A stretch of DNA of 64,000 nt from positions 248,001-312,000 of the forward strand of contig CAWDUI010000011.1 of NCBI GenBank assembly GCA_963805445.1. The letters are read 5' to 3'. A model generated the notes under the pieces. The model did no database searches and had not been told where the DNA came from. It saw nothing but the letters and a program-made list of their open reading frames with translations. This stretch comes from JAENVT01 sp963805445 (GTDB taxonomy: Bacteria; Actinomycetota; Acidimicrobiia; Acidimicrobiales; Ilumatobacteraceae). The stretch's first letter is position 1; every line of letters starts with the position of its first letter. The position numbers were made by a program, and so were the translations under genes. Below, in pieces: positions 45,238-55,966 of the stretch.

Positions 45238-48200
45238 GTGGGAGACTGGCCAGCGACGCGGTGGCCGTTGCGCGCCGGCGTCATCGTCGGCGGCGCGTCC
45301 GTTGCGATGCTCGCCCAGCGTGCTGGCATCGCCGGCGACCGGTTGACGGCCGGCTCCCAAGGTGCGGTGCTGGCCCGATTCGATCTCGCCGCGCCCCTCC
45401 TCGTGGCCCTGGTCGCGTTCCTCTCCGCCCGACGCTGTCTGGCAGGACGCAGCACCGGTGCGCTCGGATTCGGCTGGATACCCGCGGTGTATGCAGGCTG
45501 GGCCTTGACGATCTTGTTCGCCAAAGCGGCGTTGCACGTGCCGGCCTCGCCGCGGCAGATCCTGGCGACGCTGTTGTTCTTCCGGGTGCCCGGCACACCC
45601 TTGCTCGGCCTCGGCGCCGGCCCGTTGGTGTTGACGCTCGTGCTGACCGTCGTGCTGATGCCGGTGCTCGTCAGCCTCCATCGCAGCGGCTCCCAACGCC
45701 GGGGCCGGTGGACCGTTCCGGTCGCCCTGGTGATCGTCGCCGTGGCCTATCGCACCGTGTGCACGGCGACGGATCACATCGGGTTGTTCGGCCCGCTGAG
45801 CTGGTTGCCGAACCACCTCGATCTGGTCGGTCTCGGACTCGCCATCGCCCTGATCGACACATCCGTCGACGGGGAAGTTGCTCGACGACGTCTTCGTCTC
45901 GCTGGGCTGCTCGTCGCCGCCGTTTCCTTCGCGACCGCGGCGTTCGCCATCGGACTTCCGAGGTCGCCGGTGATGTCATCGCCGGCCGACGTCCACCTCT
46001 ACGCACTGGTCGCGCTCACGTTCGCCGCAGGCCTCCTGTGTGCCGCGTGCCTGGTTCCACCCACGTTCAGCCGGCGGAACGCTCCTCGATTCTCGAGAGT
46101 GGTGGCCATTGCCGCGCCAGGCGTCCTGCTGGCCGGTGAGCCGGCCTTCACGCTGGTCGCCCGGCAGTACCACGAGCGGGTGTTCGAGTTCGACGGCGGT
46201 GTGTTCCTGCACGGCAACGTCGTTGCCCCGTTCATCTGGTCGTTGTTGATCGGCAGCGCGTTCGGGGTGGTGATCGTCGCCGTCGTCGGCGCCATCGACG
46301 TGGTGCGGCACGGCCAGTGGCGAACGATGGTGACCTCTCGCCTCGCCCTGCCCGCCATCGTTGCCACCGGATACTTCGTTCGAGTGATCACACTGCTGAC
46401 GGTGTTGCCGGAACGAACCGACGATGGCGACCCGCTCTTCTACCACACGACGGCAAACCTGCTCGCTCGTGGGCGGGGGTTCCTCGAGCCGCTGCGGTGG
46501 CGCGACTTCGAGATCCACCGCCCCAGCGCATTCCACGGCCCCCTCTATCCGGTCGTGTTGTCGATCAGCTCCCGGTTCGGCGGTACGAGCTACTTCGACC
46601 ACAAGATGATGTCGATCGTGATCGGCACCGCAGTCGTGCTGGCGGCCGGACTCCTCGGCAGGCGCTTGGGAGGCCCCTTCGTCGGCCTCGCCGCAGCGGC
46701 ATTCGCTGCCGTGTACCCGAACCTCTGGCAGATCGACGGGTTGCTGTACCCCGAGGGTTTGATGGCACTTCTGGTCACGGTCACCATGATCCTCGCCTAC
46801 CGCTGGCGTGATCGGCCGCGTCCCAGCCACTGCGGCGCTGTTCGGCGCCACGATGGCCCTCGCCGCGCTCGCCCGCGGGGAAGGCATCTTGCTCGTTCCG
46901 TTGCTGGCCGTCCCGTGGATCATGCTCACCCGATCCCTGTCGCCGCTGGTCCGAGCCCGCCACCTGCTCGTGACCGTCGCGGCCTGCGTCGCCGTGCTGG
47001 CTCCATGGATGATCCGCAACGCAACGACGTTCGAGAACTTCGTGCCCCTCTCGACGAACGGCAACGAGGTGATGGTGTACGCCAACTGCGCGACGGTGTA
47101 CAACGGGCCGTTCGTCGGTTACTGGGACTTCCAGTGTCAGCAGAAGATCCGCGACGCGCAGGGCGAACCTCCCGGCGACGAGTCCCAGGTCGCGCTGTAC
47201 TGGCGGTCGATCGGGTTCGACTACGCACGCGACCACGCCGGTGAACTGCCGCGGGTGGTGGCACTACGCGTGCTGCGTCAGTGGGAGTTGTTCCATCCGT
47301 TGCAGAACGTCGACCTGGGCGGCATCGAGGGTCGCAATCACGACGCCAGCACGCTCGGCTTGATGATGTTCTACAGCCTCGCGTCACTGTCGATCGTGGG
47401 TGTCGTCTCGATGCGCCGCCGTCGCATTCCGCTGCTGCCGTTGGGGGTCCAGTTCCTCAGCGTCACCGTCACCTCCGCGTACACCTACGGCAGTGTGCGG
47501 TTCCGAGCCCCGGCCGAGCCGGCGCTGTGTGTGCTCGGCGCCATCGGCCTCGTGCCGGTCGTTGCGCTTGCTCGTCGCTGGTTGGCGCAGGGGGCGGACC
47601 AGGAATCGGACGCAGCGGACGCAGCGGACGCAGCGGAGGCCGACGGTGCGCCGTTCGTGCTCGGCGGCTCGGGTGGGCTGCGACCACGGCTCGCCGGGGC
47701 ATGGCAGCGTGGGGCCTGCCTGACGTGGGCTGCGATCGGGTCGGTCCTGGGTTTGATCGCCCTGCCGTTGCGCGGCCTGTATCACACGACCGGCGGGACC
47801 ATGGAGGAGGCCTTCATGATGGTCTTCCCGGAGCGCATGTTGAAAGGTGACCTCCCGAACCGCGACTTCCTGCATCTCTATGGCCCCGGGGCGCTGCAGG
47901 TGCTGGCAGGTTGGTACAAGGTTGTCGGAATCTCGCTGGAGTCCGAGCGCACGTTCGGCCTCATCCAGCACCTGGCCATCATCTTCGCCCTGTTCACGCT
48001 GGCCCGCCCGTGGGGCCGGCTCGCCGCGTCGGCCGTGGCCGGGCTGGCGGTGTTCTACGTGTTGACTCCCATCGGGTTGACCGCGATGGCGTGGAACGGT
48101 GGCCTGGCGCTGTGCCTGTGGAGCATCGTGTTCGCCCTGCGCGCCCGAACCGTTGCCAACCCGCGCCGCTCGCTGATCGCCGCCGGCCTGCTGGCCGGGT

Positions 48201-49324
48201 TGGCGCTGACCTATCGACCCGATCTGGCGTTGGCCCTGGGCATCGTCTACGGCTGGTGTCTGTGGCGAAACGCGCGGTGGCGGACCGTGGTGGTCGCCGC
48301 CGTCGTGGGCATGCTGCCGATGTGGATCCACGTGGCACTGGTCGGTCCCGGCGTGGCCTTCCGAGGCATGGTGATCGACCCGGTCTTCAAGCTCCGGGCC
48401 GGGCGCGAACTACCCCGCCCGCCATCATGGGGGCACCTCGACGGCTCGCTGCAGGCCATTGCCGAGCTCGTCCCGCCGTGGTGGAAGCTTCCAGCGCTCT
48501 CGGCGGACAAGGCGCTGTTCCTGTGGTTCTTCGCCATGCTGATCGCTCCGGTGATCCTGCTCTGGGTGTCGATCCGGCTGTGGCGACGGGCGGCAACACC
48601 GAGAGCGGCGACGCTGCTGTGTGGAGCGTTGTTCAGTGTGGGCATCGCGCCGCAAGCGCTCCAGCGACCCGATTCGACGCACCTCAGCTGGGTGACGTGC
48701 ATCTCGTTCCCGCTGCTGATCCTGGCCATCGCCGAGCACATCCGCACCCGAAATCCGCGCACCACCGAGCGTCAGCGGGTGATGGCCGGCCTCGGCGTCG
48801 CGGTCGCCCTCACGCTGGTCGTCGCCCCGCTGTTCACCTTCCGCTACTACCTCCTGCACACCAGGGTCAGCGCCGGCAACGTGCAGACGCCGTTCCCCGT
48901 GTCACGTCATGGGCGGCGCTTCTACCTGGGCGACTACGGGCCGTACCTGGCCAGCCGCGACGTGATCGCCGATCTCGACAGGCTCTCCACGCCCGGCGAA
49001 CGCCTGCTGGTCGGCCCGAGCGACCTGCGTCGCACCTGGTACAGCGATGCGTTCTTCTACTACCTGTTCCCTGAGCTCACCCCGGCCACCTACTTCATCG
49101 AGATGGATCCCGGCTTGGCCAATGCCCCGGGGTCGCGCCTTGCATCGGAGGTCGCCTCGTCGGATTGGGTGATCCTGACCGGATTTTGGGATGGTTGGCG
49201 CGAGCCGAACAGCTCGATGGACTACGGATCGGACAAGCCCAACCAGGTGCTGCACGACAACTTCTGCGAGGTCAACAGCTACCAGAACGGTCTGGTGCGG
49301 CTGTTTCACCGGTGTACGACATGA
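45238..49324 (+). CDS. Very large membrane protein with three polytopic modules, two of them GT-C glycosyltransferase-like (one frameshift)
   Basis: About 1361 residues and some 30 helices. Residues 1-390 are a polytopic module without clear motifs, loosely like acyltransferase-3 membrane domains. Residues 390-780 are a GT39-like module (DGDPLFYHTTANLLARGRGF, AAVYPNLWQIDGLLYPEG, WMIRNATTFENF) related to the protein at 31483. Residues 790-1361 are a second GT-C-like module (FMMVFPERMLKGDLPNRDFL, HLYGPGALQVLAGWY). Modules two and three are joined by a linker encoded by a 9-bp tandem repeat. One extra base at about 46815 breaks the frame inside module two. GTG 45238 is chosen by a -10 box. ATGA overlap with the next methyltransferase. 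Confidence 0.72.
47607..47639 (+). repeat. 9-bp tandem repeat encoding an acidic linker
   Basis: Three exact copies of CGGACGCAG followed by a partial copy. In frame it reads SDAADAADAAEADG and joins two glycosyltransferase-like modules. Copy number could vary by slippage without changing the frame. Confidence 0.8.
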
Positions 49325-50115
49325 GCCTCGTCCGGCGGGTGCGCTCATTCCATCGACGACGGATCGCCATCCCCGTCGATCACACGTCGCTGGTGCTCGA
49401 TGTCGGCAGCGGCGACAAGCCACACTGGCGCGCTGACGTGTTGCTCGATCGCTTTCCTGGCGTCGAGCACGGAGGGCAACGCTCCGGAGCCTCCGGCGCG
49501 AGAGTCGATCGCCCCCTGTTCGTCGCAGATGCGGCCGACATGCCGTTCGCCGACAAGGTGTTCGACTACGTCGTCTGCTCGCACGTGCTCGAGCACGTGG
49601 AGCACCCCGACGCGGTCGTGGCCGAGTTGACCCGAGTCGCCAAGGCGGGCTACATCGAGGTCCCGGAGGCAGCAAGTGCCAAGATCGTCGACTTTCCCAG
49701 CCATCTGTGGTGGGTCACCCTCGAGGACGGCACCGTGGTGTTCACGGCCAAGGATGCCGCGTACTTCGATCCCGACATCGACCGTTACCTCACGGTCAGC
49801 GGCATGCGCCAGCCGTTGGCCGATCTGCTCGACAAGCACCTCGACCATCGCGTGATCGAACTGCCGTGGACCGGCAGCGTCTCGTGTCGAGTGGTCGGTG
49901 CTCCCCCGGCCGCGCTGCTCGATGCTGCGCGCCAGGCCGACGCCCATCATCGCAGCAGCGAGACCGTCGTCAGTCGTGTGGTGACGATGTTGCTGACGCT
50001 TCCGCTGCGGCGGCGACAGCACCGCGGCCCGATCCGTTTCGACGACATCGTTCGCGCCGATCTCCGCACCGGGCGCAGTGATGTTCTCACCGCCGACATC
50101 TACGGCCCGTACTGA
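49321..50115 (+). CDS. SAM-dependent methyltransferase-domain protein
   Basis: 264 residues. The N-terminus is basic (VRRVRSFHRRRIAIP). Motif I is LVLDVGSGDKPHWRADVLLD and the motif IV region is FDYVVCSHVLEHVEHPDAVV, as in methyltransferase-11 type enzymes. The region after residue 120 (IEVPEAASAKIVDFPSHLWW) is common in methyltransferases of glycan loci. ATG 49321 overlaps the stop of the large gene (ATGA), so it is coupled to it. It ends 4 bp before the convergent GT2 gene. Intact. Confidence 0.82.
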   Translation: MSLVRRVRSFHRRRIAIPVDHTSLVLDVGSGDKPHWRADVLLDRFPGVEHGGQRSGASGARVDRPLFVADAADMPFADKVFDYVVCSHVLEHVEHPDAVVAELTRVAKAGYIEVPEAASAKIVDFPSHLWWVTLEDGTVVFTAKDAAYFDPDIDRYLTVSGMRQPLADLLDKHLDHRVIELPWTGSVSCRVVGAPPAALLDAARQADAHHRSSETVVSRVVTMLLTLPLRRRQHRGPIRFDDIVRADLRTGRSDVLTADIYGPY

Positions 50116-50119
50116 CGCC

Positions 50120-50837
50120 TCAGCGACGTTTGAGTCGATCGGAGACACCCCAACGGGTGACGAGCCACATCGACTCGGCGATGATCCGGCCCGACATCTT
50201 CGACGTGCCGAACCGGCGGTCGCGGAAGGTGATGGGCGTTTCGATGATCGTCGACCCGTTGGCAATCAACTTGCGCGCCAGTTCGGTCAGGAAGGCGTAC
50301 CCCTCGGCCGTGGTCGAGGCAGGGTCGATGGCTCGCAGGGCGCTGGCCCGGTACGCACGGAATCCCGACGTGCAATCCCGCACCGGCAACTTCAAGATGG
50401 CGGCGGTGTAGCGGTTGCCCCAGCGCGACAGCAGTCGGCGTCGCAATGGCCAGTCGACCGTCGCGCCACCGGGCACGTAGCGCGACCCGATCACCGCGTC
50501 GGCGCGTCTCCGCCACCAACTGCAGCATGGCCGGAATCACCGTGGGATCGTGCGAGAAGTCGGCGTCCATCGAGACGATCGTCTCGTAGCCCTCGTCGAA
50601 CGCCGTCGTGAACCCATGCCGATACGCGGCGCCGAGGCCCTGCTTTCCGGCGCGGACCAGGACCTTGATGCGGCCCAGCTCAGCTGCCACTTCCTCGGCG
50701 AGCGCGGCGGTTCCGTCCGGGCTGCTGTCATCGACGACCAACACGTCGGCATCGGGCACGGCGGCACGCAGGGTGCGCAGGAACGCCACGATGTTCTCCG
50801 CCTCGTTGTAGGTCGGTAGCACGACGACGGAACGCAC
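50120..50837 (-). CDS. Polyprenol-phosphate mannose synthase-like GT2 (one frameshift)
   Basis: About 239 residues, without the N-terminal acyltransferase domain of mycobacterial Ppm1. Key motifs are SVVVLPTYNEAENI, VLVVDDSSPDGTA, VSMDADFSHDPTVIP (DxD), then IGSRYVPGG, RDCTSGFRAYR and PITFRDRRFGTSKM, characteristic of dolichol/polyprenol-phosphate mannose synthases. It makes the lipid-linked mannose that PIG-V-like and other GT-C enzymes would use. One extra base near 50495 breaks the frame. GTG 50837 has a TACGCT box 8 nt upstream; the longer upstream frame is rejected. Confidence 0.9.
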
Positions 50838-50845
50838 GGGCTGCG

Positions 50846-50851
50846 AGCGTA
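50846..50851 (-). promoter_or_regulatory. -10 box (TACGCT) of the polyprenol-phosphate mannose synthase gene
   Basis: It ends 8 nt before GTG 50837, in a 103-bp divergent gap. The opposite gene (ATG 50941) has a possible TAACCT box at 50924-50929, 11 nt away. Confidence 0.5.
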
Positions 50852-50940
50852 GTCGCCGAGGCACGGCGAGCACCGGTCGCCGGCCGGCTCGCCATCTCGC
50901 CGCCGCAACCTGGCCGACGCAGCTAACCTGACCGCCTCGC

Positions 50941-51292
50941 ATGACCCCGGACTCGCGTCACCTCCGTCTCGGCAGGATCGTCGGCCCGTTCGCCGAGCAC
51001 CTGTTGGCCGCCGATCTGCCGCATCTGCCGTCCGCACGCCGCGACGACGTTGTGAAGTTCATCGAGCGACGAGTGGCGACGGTGCCGAGCTTCACCCGGT
51101 TCGGCATCATGGTGATCGGCCTGTTCTACCGGATGCTGCTCGCGGTCGCGGTCGGCCGAACCCTCGTGCGCGCTCCTGGTCGCCACGCCGTTGCCGCTGC
51201 TCGGCGAGTACCCGCGGCTGATCCGCTCGCTCGGGTACGCCTACATCTGGGAGCGTTGGCCTGACACCTTGCCGAGCGGAGCACCGCGATGA
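50941..51292 (+). CDS. Small conserved-looking protein upstream of GMC oxidoreductase (one frameshift)
   Basis: About 116 residues after repair. It reads HLRLGRIVGPFAEHLLAADL, a hydrophobic stretch MVIGLFYRMLLAVAV, and after a one-base slip near 51165 the C-terminus ALLVATPLPLLGEYPRLIR and LGYAYIWERWPD. No family recognised. Its repaired stop overlaps the GMC oxidoreductase start (ATGA). Tight coupling suggests a maturation or subunit role, comparable to the small partner subunits of some GMC dehydrogenases, but that is only an analogy. Confidence 0.6.
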
Positions 51293-52740
51293 TCCCCATC
51301 GCGGCCAGCGAACACCTCGACGCGGAAGTGCTGGTCGTCGGATCTGGCGCCGGAGGGGCCACGACGGCCGCCGTCCTGGCCGAGGCCGGCTTCGACGTGC
51401 TGATCGTCGAGGAAGGCGAGTGGGTCGACCAGGGCGAGGTCGTGCCGTTCTCGCTCGAGCAGATGGATCGGCAGTATCGCTGTGGCGGTGTGACGGTCGC
51501 CCTCGGGCTGCCGTCGATCGCCTACACCGAGGGTCGCTGCGCCGGCGGTGGCACGGAGATCAACAGCGGGCTGTATCGCCGCCCGCCCGACGAGGTGCTC
51601 GCTCGTTGGGCCGCCGACTACCGCATCGCCGATTTCGATCACGAGGAGATCGCCTCGATCGCCGACGAGGTCGAGGCAGCCCTGAGCGTGACGACCGTGC
51701 CCGGCCCAGCGAGCGCGCCGAGCGATGTGTTGCGACGTGGCGCCGAGCGACTCGGTTGGCAACACAGCGAGATCCCGCGGTGGATGAAGTACCCGGGCGG
51801 CGATGCGGCCGGCGGTGTTCGTCAGAGCATGACTCGGACCTATCTGCCGCGAGCTGCGGCGGCCGGCGCACGGCTGGTCACCGGCTGCCGCATCGACACC
51901 CTGGCGATGGCCGGTGGCCTCGCCACGAAGGCGACGACGACCCTGCCGGGTGGGCAACGCGGCAGCATCACCTTCCGGTACGTCTTCGTGTGCGGCGGCG
52001 CGATCCAATCGCCGGCGTTGCTGCAACGATCGCGCATCGCCGGCCACATCGGCCGTTCGCTGGCAGTGCACCCGACGGTGAAACTCGCTGCTCGATTCGC
52101 CGACGAGCTCAACGTGCCCGACGACGTTCCCGTCCACCAGGTCAAGGAGTTCGCACCCGACCTGTCGTTCGGCGGCTCGGCGAGTCAGCCGGGGCTGGTG
52201 GCGCTGGCGCTGAGCGATCAATGGTCGACGTTCTCACGTGCGGTCACCGACTGGCGGCGGATCAGCATCTACTACGCAGCGATCACCAGCGAGGGCCGAG
52301 GCCGGGTACGAGCGGTACGCGGGTTGCGCGACCCGATCGTGACCTACGGGCTGACGCGCCGCGACCGTGCATTGCTCGGCAGCGGGCTGACCCGCCTCGC
52401 GTTGCTGATGCTCGAGGCCGGTGCCGAGGAGGTGTACCCCTCGTTCCGCGGTGCTCCCCTCGTTCGTACCCGCGCCGACCTGGCCGCGATGTCGTCAGCA
52501 TTCTCGGCTGCTCGGGCCAGTGTGATGACAGTGCACTTGTGCTCGACCGTGCCGATGGGCGAAGACCTCGCACGGTGCGGCGCCAGTTCGTTCGGCCGGG
52601 TGCACGGCACCACGAACGTGTGGGTCAACGACGCCTCGCTGCTCCCCACAGCGCCCGGCGTGAACCCGCAGGGAACAGTGATGGCACTGGCGATCCGCAA
52701 CGCCCGACGGTTCGCCGCCACGGAGCAACCTCATGGGTGA
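51289..52740 (+). CDS. GMC-family FAD oxidoreductase
   Basis: 483 residues, intact. The FAD fold begins EVLVVGSGAGGATTAAVLAEAG with VEEGEWVDQGE. GRCAGGGTEINSGLYRRPP is the GMC signature region. The C-terminal catalytic segment is TVHLCSTVPMGEDL and NVWVNDASLLPTAPGVNPQG, where GMC enzymes keep their His-Asn/His pair. It oxidises an alcohol, often a sugar, sterol or polyol. It overlaps the first epimerase gene by 8 bp, forming one unit of four genes (50941-54809). Substrate unknown. Confidence 0.87.
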   Translation: MIPIAASEHLDAEVLVVGSGAGGATTAAVLAEAGFDVLIVEEGEWVDQGEVVPFSLEQMDRQYRCGGVTVALGLPSIAYTEGRCAGGGTEINSGLYRRPPDEVLARWAADYRIADFDHEEIASIADEVEAALSVTTVPGPASAPSDVLRRGAERLGWQHSEIPRWMKYPGGDAAGGVRQSMTRTYLPRAAAAGARLVTGCRIDTLAMAGGLATKATTTLPGGQRGSITFRYVFVCGGAIQSPALLQRSRIAGHIGRSLAVHPTVKLAARFADELNVPDDVPVHQVKEFAPDLSFGGSASQPGLVALALSDQWSTFSRAVTDWRRISIYYAAITSEGRGRVRAVRGLRDPIVTYGLTRRDRALLGSGLTRLALLMLEAGAEEVYPSFRGAPLVRTRADLAAMSSAFSAARASVMTVHLCSTVPMGEDLARCGASSFGRVHGTTNVWVNDASLLPTAPGVNPQGTVMALAIRNARRFAATEQPHG

Positions 52741-53768
52741 TCGGTTCGCGACCCCCACGGTCACCGCCGTCACCGGAGCCACCGGTTGGCTGGGGCAGGC
52801 GTTGGTGCATCGCCTGCTCGCAGATCCGGCACGCCGACGGTTGCGCTTGCTCGCCCCCACCACCGCCGCGGCGCAAGCCCTGGCAGCGCTCGGCAGCGTC
52901 GAGATCGTGATCGGTGACATCACCAAGCCGGACACGGCAGCTCGCCTGCTGCACGGCACGGGCCGCGATGTCGACCTCATCCACGCAGCCGGCGTGATCC
53001 ACCCGACCACCACGCGACAGTTCTTCGAGATCAACGCGCTGGGCGCACGCATACGTCGCCGAGGCCGCTCTCGATCACGGCGTTCGACGCATGGTCCACG
53101 TCTCCTCGAACAGTCCGTTCGGCACCAATCCGCACCCTGGCGACACCTTCCGGGCCATCGAGCCGTACCACCCCTACCTCGGCTATGGACGCTCGAAGAT
53201 GCAGGCCGAGTTGGCCGTGTTCGAGTCGATCGCCCGAGGACTCGACGCGACGATCGTGCGGCCACCGTGGTTCTACGGACCGTTCCAGCCCCCGCGCCAG
53301 ACGACGTTCTTCCGCCTGGTGCGTGCCGGCCGCTTCCCGGTGGTCGGCGATGGCGAGCAACGAAGGTCGATGGTCTACATCGACAACCTCGTCGACGGGA
53401 TCATCGCCGCCGAGCTGACACCAGCGGCCAAGGCGCGCGGCTACTGGGTAGCGGACAAGACCGCGTACACCGTCAACGAGATCGTCGCCACCGTCGGGCG
53501 TGCGCTGACCGACGAGGGGTTCAGTGTGAAGCCGCCATCCACACGGTTGCCAGCGATCGCCGGCCGGCTCGCCGAGCTGGGCGACAAGATCATCCAGCGT
53601 TGTGGGCGCTACCAGCAGCAACTCCACGTGCTCGGAGAGATGAACCACACGATCGCCTGCGACATCTCGGTCACCTGTCGCGAGCTCGGCTACGAGCCAC
53701 GCGTGGGCCTCTACGACGGCATGCGGACCAGCATTCGGTGGTGCGTCGAGCAAGGAATCGTGCTGTGA
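52733..53768 (+). CDS. NAD-dependent epimerase/dehydratase, 3-beta-HSD-like (one frameshift)
   Basis: Extended SDR, about 345 residues. NAD site VTAVTGATGWLGQALVHRLL, then VDLIHAAGVIHP, the catalytic Ser region VHVSSNSPFG, and YGRSK with Tyr and Lys. VRPPWFYGPFQ and RSMVYIDNLVDGI are typical of the 3-beta-hydroxysteroid dehydrogenase/NAD(P)H sugar epimerase group. The frame slips at about 53045 (one extra G). GTGA overlap with the second epimerase. It probably works on the product of the GMC oxidoreductase. Confidence 0.85.
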
Positions 53769-54809
53769 CGGTCAGCCTCGTCACTGGTGGCAGCGGGTAC
53801 TTCGGGTCACTGCTCGTGCGGCGACTGGCCGCCGACGGGCACGACGTGCGTGTGCTCGATCTCAACGACTCCGATGACCGACCCCGCGGTGTGGAACTGA
53901 TCCAGGGCGACATCCGCGATCGCTGCCGTCGTCGCTCGTGCCGTCGACGGCTGCACCGTGGTGTTCAACAACGTCGCCCAGGTGCCCTTGGCGAAAGATG
54001 CGGCCCTGCTCCGCACCGTCAACGTCGACGGCACCCGGCTGTTGTTGAGCGAGGCGCACCGAGCCGGCGTCGGCAAGGTGGTGCACACCTCGTCGAGCGC
54101 GATCTTCGGTGTGCCGGCGAGCAATCCGGTGCTGCCGACGACCACGGCATCCCCGGTCGAGGCGTACGGCCGAGCCAAGGCCGAGGCAGAGTCTGCTTGC
54201 CTCGAGGCGGTGGCCGGCGGCCTCGATGTGACGATCATCCGTCCACGCACGATCCTCGGTCATGGACGCCTCGGGATCTTCGGAATCCTCTTCGAGTGGG
54301 TCGCGGACGGAGCCGACATCTTCGTGCTCGGTTCCGGTGACAACCGCTACCAGTTCATTCACGCCGACGACCTCGTCGAGGTGTGCGTGCTGGCCGCACG
54401 CTCGTCGGGTGCCGCTGTGTTCAACGCCGGCACCGATCGTTTCGGCACGATGCGCGAGTCACTCGAATCGCTGTGCGTCCACGCCGGTTCGGGCTCGCGG
54501 GTCAGGTCGCTGCCGGCCGCACCGGCAGCGGCGATGATGAAGGCAGCGTCGCTCGCCCATCTCGCCCCGTTCGCCCCGTATCACTGGCTGATGTACTCGA
54601 AATCGCTGTGGTTCGACATCGACCATGTGCGCGATGCACTCGGCTGGCAGCCGAAGTGGTCGAACGAGGAGATGCTCGCCGACAGCTACGACTGGTTCTT
54701 GCGCAATCGATCCGAGACTGCGCAGGCCGGTCGGTCACACCACCGCACGATCGCCAAACAGGGCGCATTGCGGGCGCTGAAGCTGGCGACCAGGCTGCTG
54801 CCGCGCTAG
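53765..54809 (+). CDS. NAD-dependent epimerase/dehydratase, second copy type (one frameshift)
   Basis: Extended SDR, about 348 residues. NAD site VSLVTGGSGYFGSLLVRRLA, then VVHTSSSAIFG and EAYGRAKAEAE (Tyr and Lys). IRPRTILGHGRLG and YQFIHADDLVEVC define the substrate side. It shares the general plan of the gene before it but the sequences differ widely. One extra C near 53925 breaks the frame. GTG 53765 overlaps the previous stop. Its TAG shares CTAG with the convergent glycosyltransferase's stop. Confidence 0.85.
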
Positions 54810-55928
54810 CGGCGTGCGCGGCGCATCACCTGGCCGTGGAGCCCGGCAAGGATCCCCCGTGCAGACGCGTCCCAGGTCAACGTCCGGGCACGCGTCAGGG
54901 CCGCGGCGGCCAGCGTGCTCCGGCGAGTGTCGTCGAGCAACACGTCGGCGATGGTGTCGCCGAGCCGTTCGAGCGGTGCCAGCACCCCGGTCACGCCATC
55001 GACGATGCTGCTGCGATGGCCACTGACGTCGGTGGCGACCGCCGGTGTTCCGCATGCTGCCGCCTCGGTGATGGTCAGGCCCCACCCCTCCGCCAACGAC
55101 GCGCTGCTGACCAGCCAGGCCCGCTGGTAGTGCGAGACCAGGTCGGCATGACCGAGCCGGCCGGCGAAGGTGATCCACTTCTCTGCGTCATGTGCCGCGA
55201 CTCGCGCCTCGAGGGCCGGGAGCAACGGCCCATCACCGACGATCACCACCTCCAAGTTCGGCACCCGCGTGCGTGCGATCGCGGCCGCCTCGATCAGTTC
55301 GTCCTGCCGCTTCACCGGCGCCAGGCGCCCGACGCACACGACGAGCGGCGCGGCGCTGCGTTGGCCGCCGGGCTGGAACATGGGGCCGACACCGTTGTTG
55401 ACCGCAACGACGCGGTCGGCATGGAATCCGAGGCCGATCAGGTCGTCGCGGGTGGCCTCTGACGGCGTCAACGTCAAGGTCCGCCGGTAGAACGGCGGCG
55501 CAAAGCGAGCCTCCATGGCGCGGCCGACGCCGGCGAGTGGTCTCGGCAGCAACTGATCCCACATCGGGCCATGCACGTGATGGAGGAAGGTGATGTGCGG
55601 CTTTCGGCACCACACCGGGCTCATCCACGGCACGCCGTTCCAGACCTCGACCAACGCGTCGTATGGACCCATCCGTCGCACCCACTCGCTGCCCACAGCG
55701 CGCGGGAAGACCGAGTAGCGGCTGCCGCGGCGCACGACGCGGTAGCCGTTACGTGTCGCTGTCGCCGGCTGCCCGACGGCCGCCGAGGTGCGATGGGTGA
55801 TGTCCAGCCCCGCCGCCGCCCACCGTGCGCATGAACTCGTCGGCATGCACCTCCGAACCGCCGGCGTCGGGATCATCGAGGTCGCGCCAGGCGAGCACGT
55901 GCACGCGACGCACACCGACGGAGATCAT
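54806..55928 (-). CDS. GT1/GT4 (GT-B) glycosyltransferase (one frameshift)
   Basis: About 373 residues. N-terminal half: VLAWRDLDDPDAGGSEVHAD and FLHHVHGPMWDQLLP. C-terminal half: PLVVCVGRLAPVKRQDELIE, VVIVGDGPLLPALEARV and the donor-site EX7E-type SLAEGWGLTITEAAACGTPAVAT, the glycosyltransferase group 1 pattern. It transfers a sugar from a nucleotide donor in the cytoplasm. One extra base near 55815 (TVGG/AAGLD) breaks the N-terminus. The ATG at 55928 (MISVGVRRVHV) is my choice; no -10 box or ribosome-binding site decides it. It follows dprE2 with a 38-bp gap. Confidence 0.86.
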
Positions 55929-55966
55929 CTCGTCGGCAAGCTGCTCGATCGTCGGAACAGACGACG

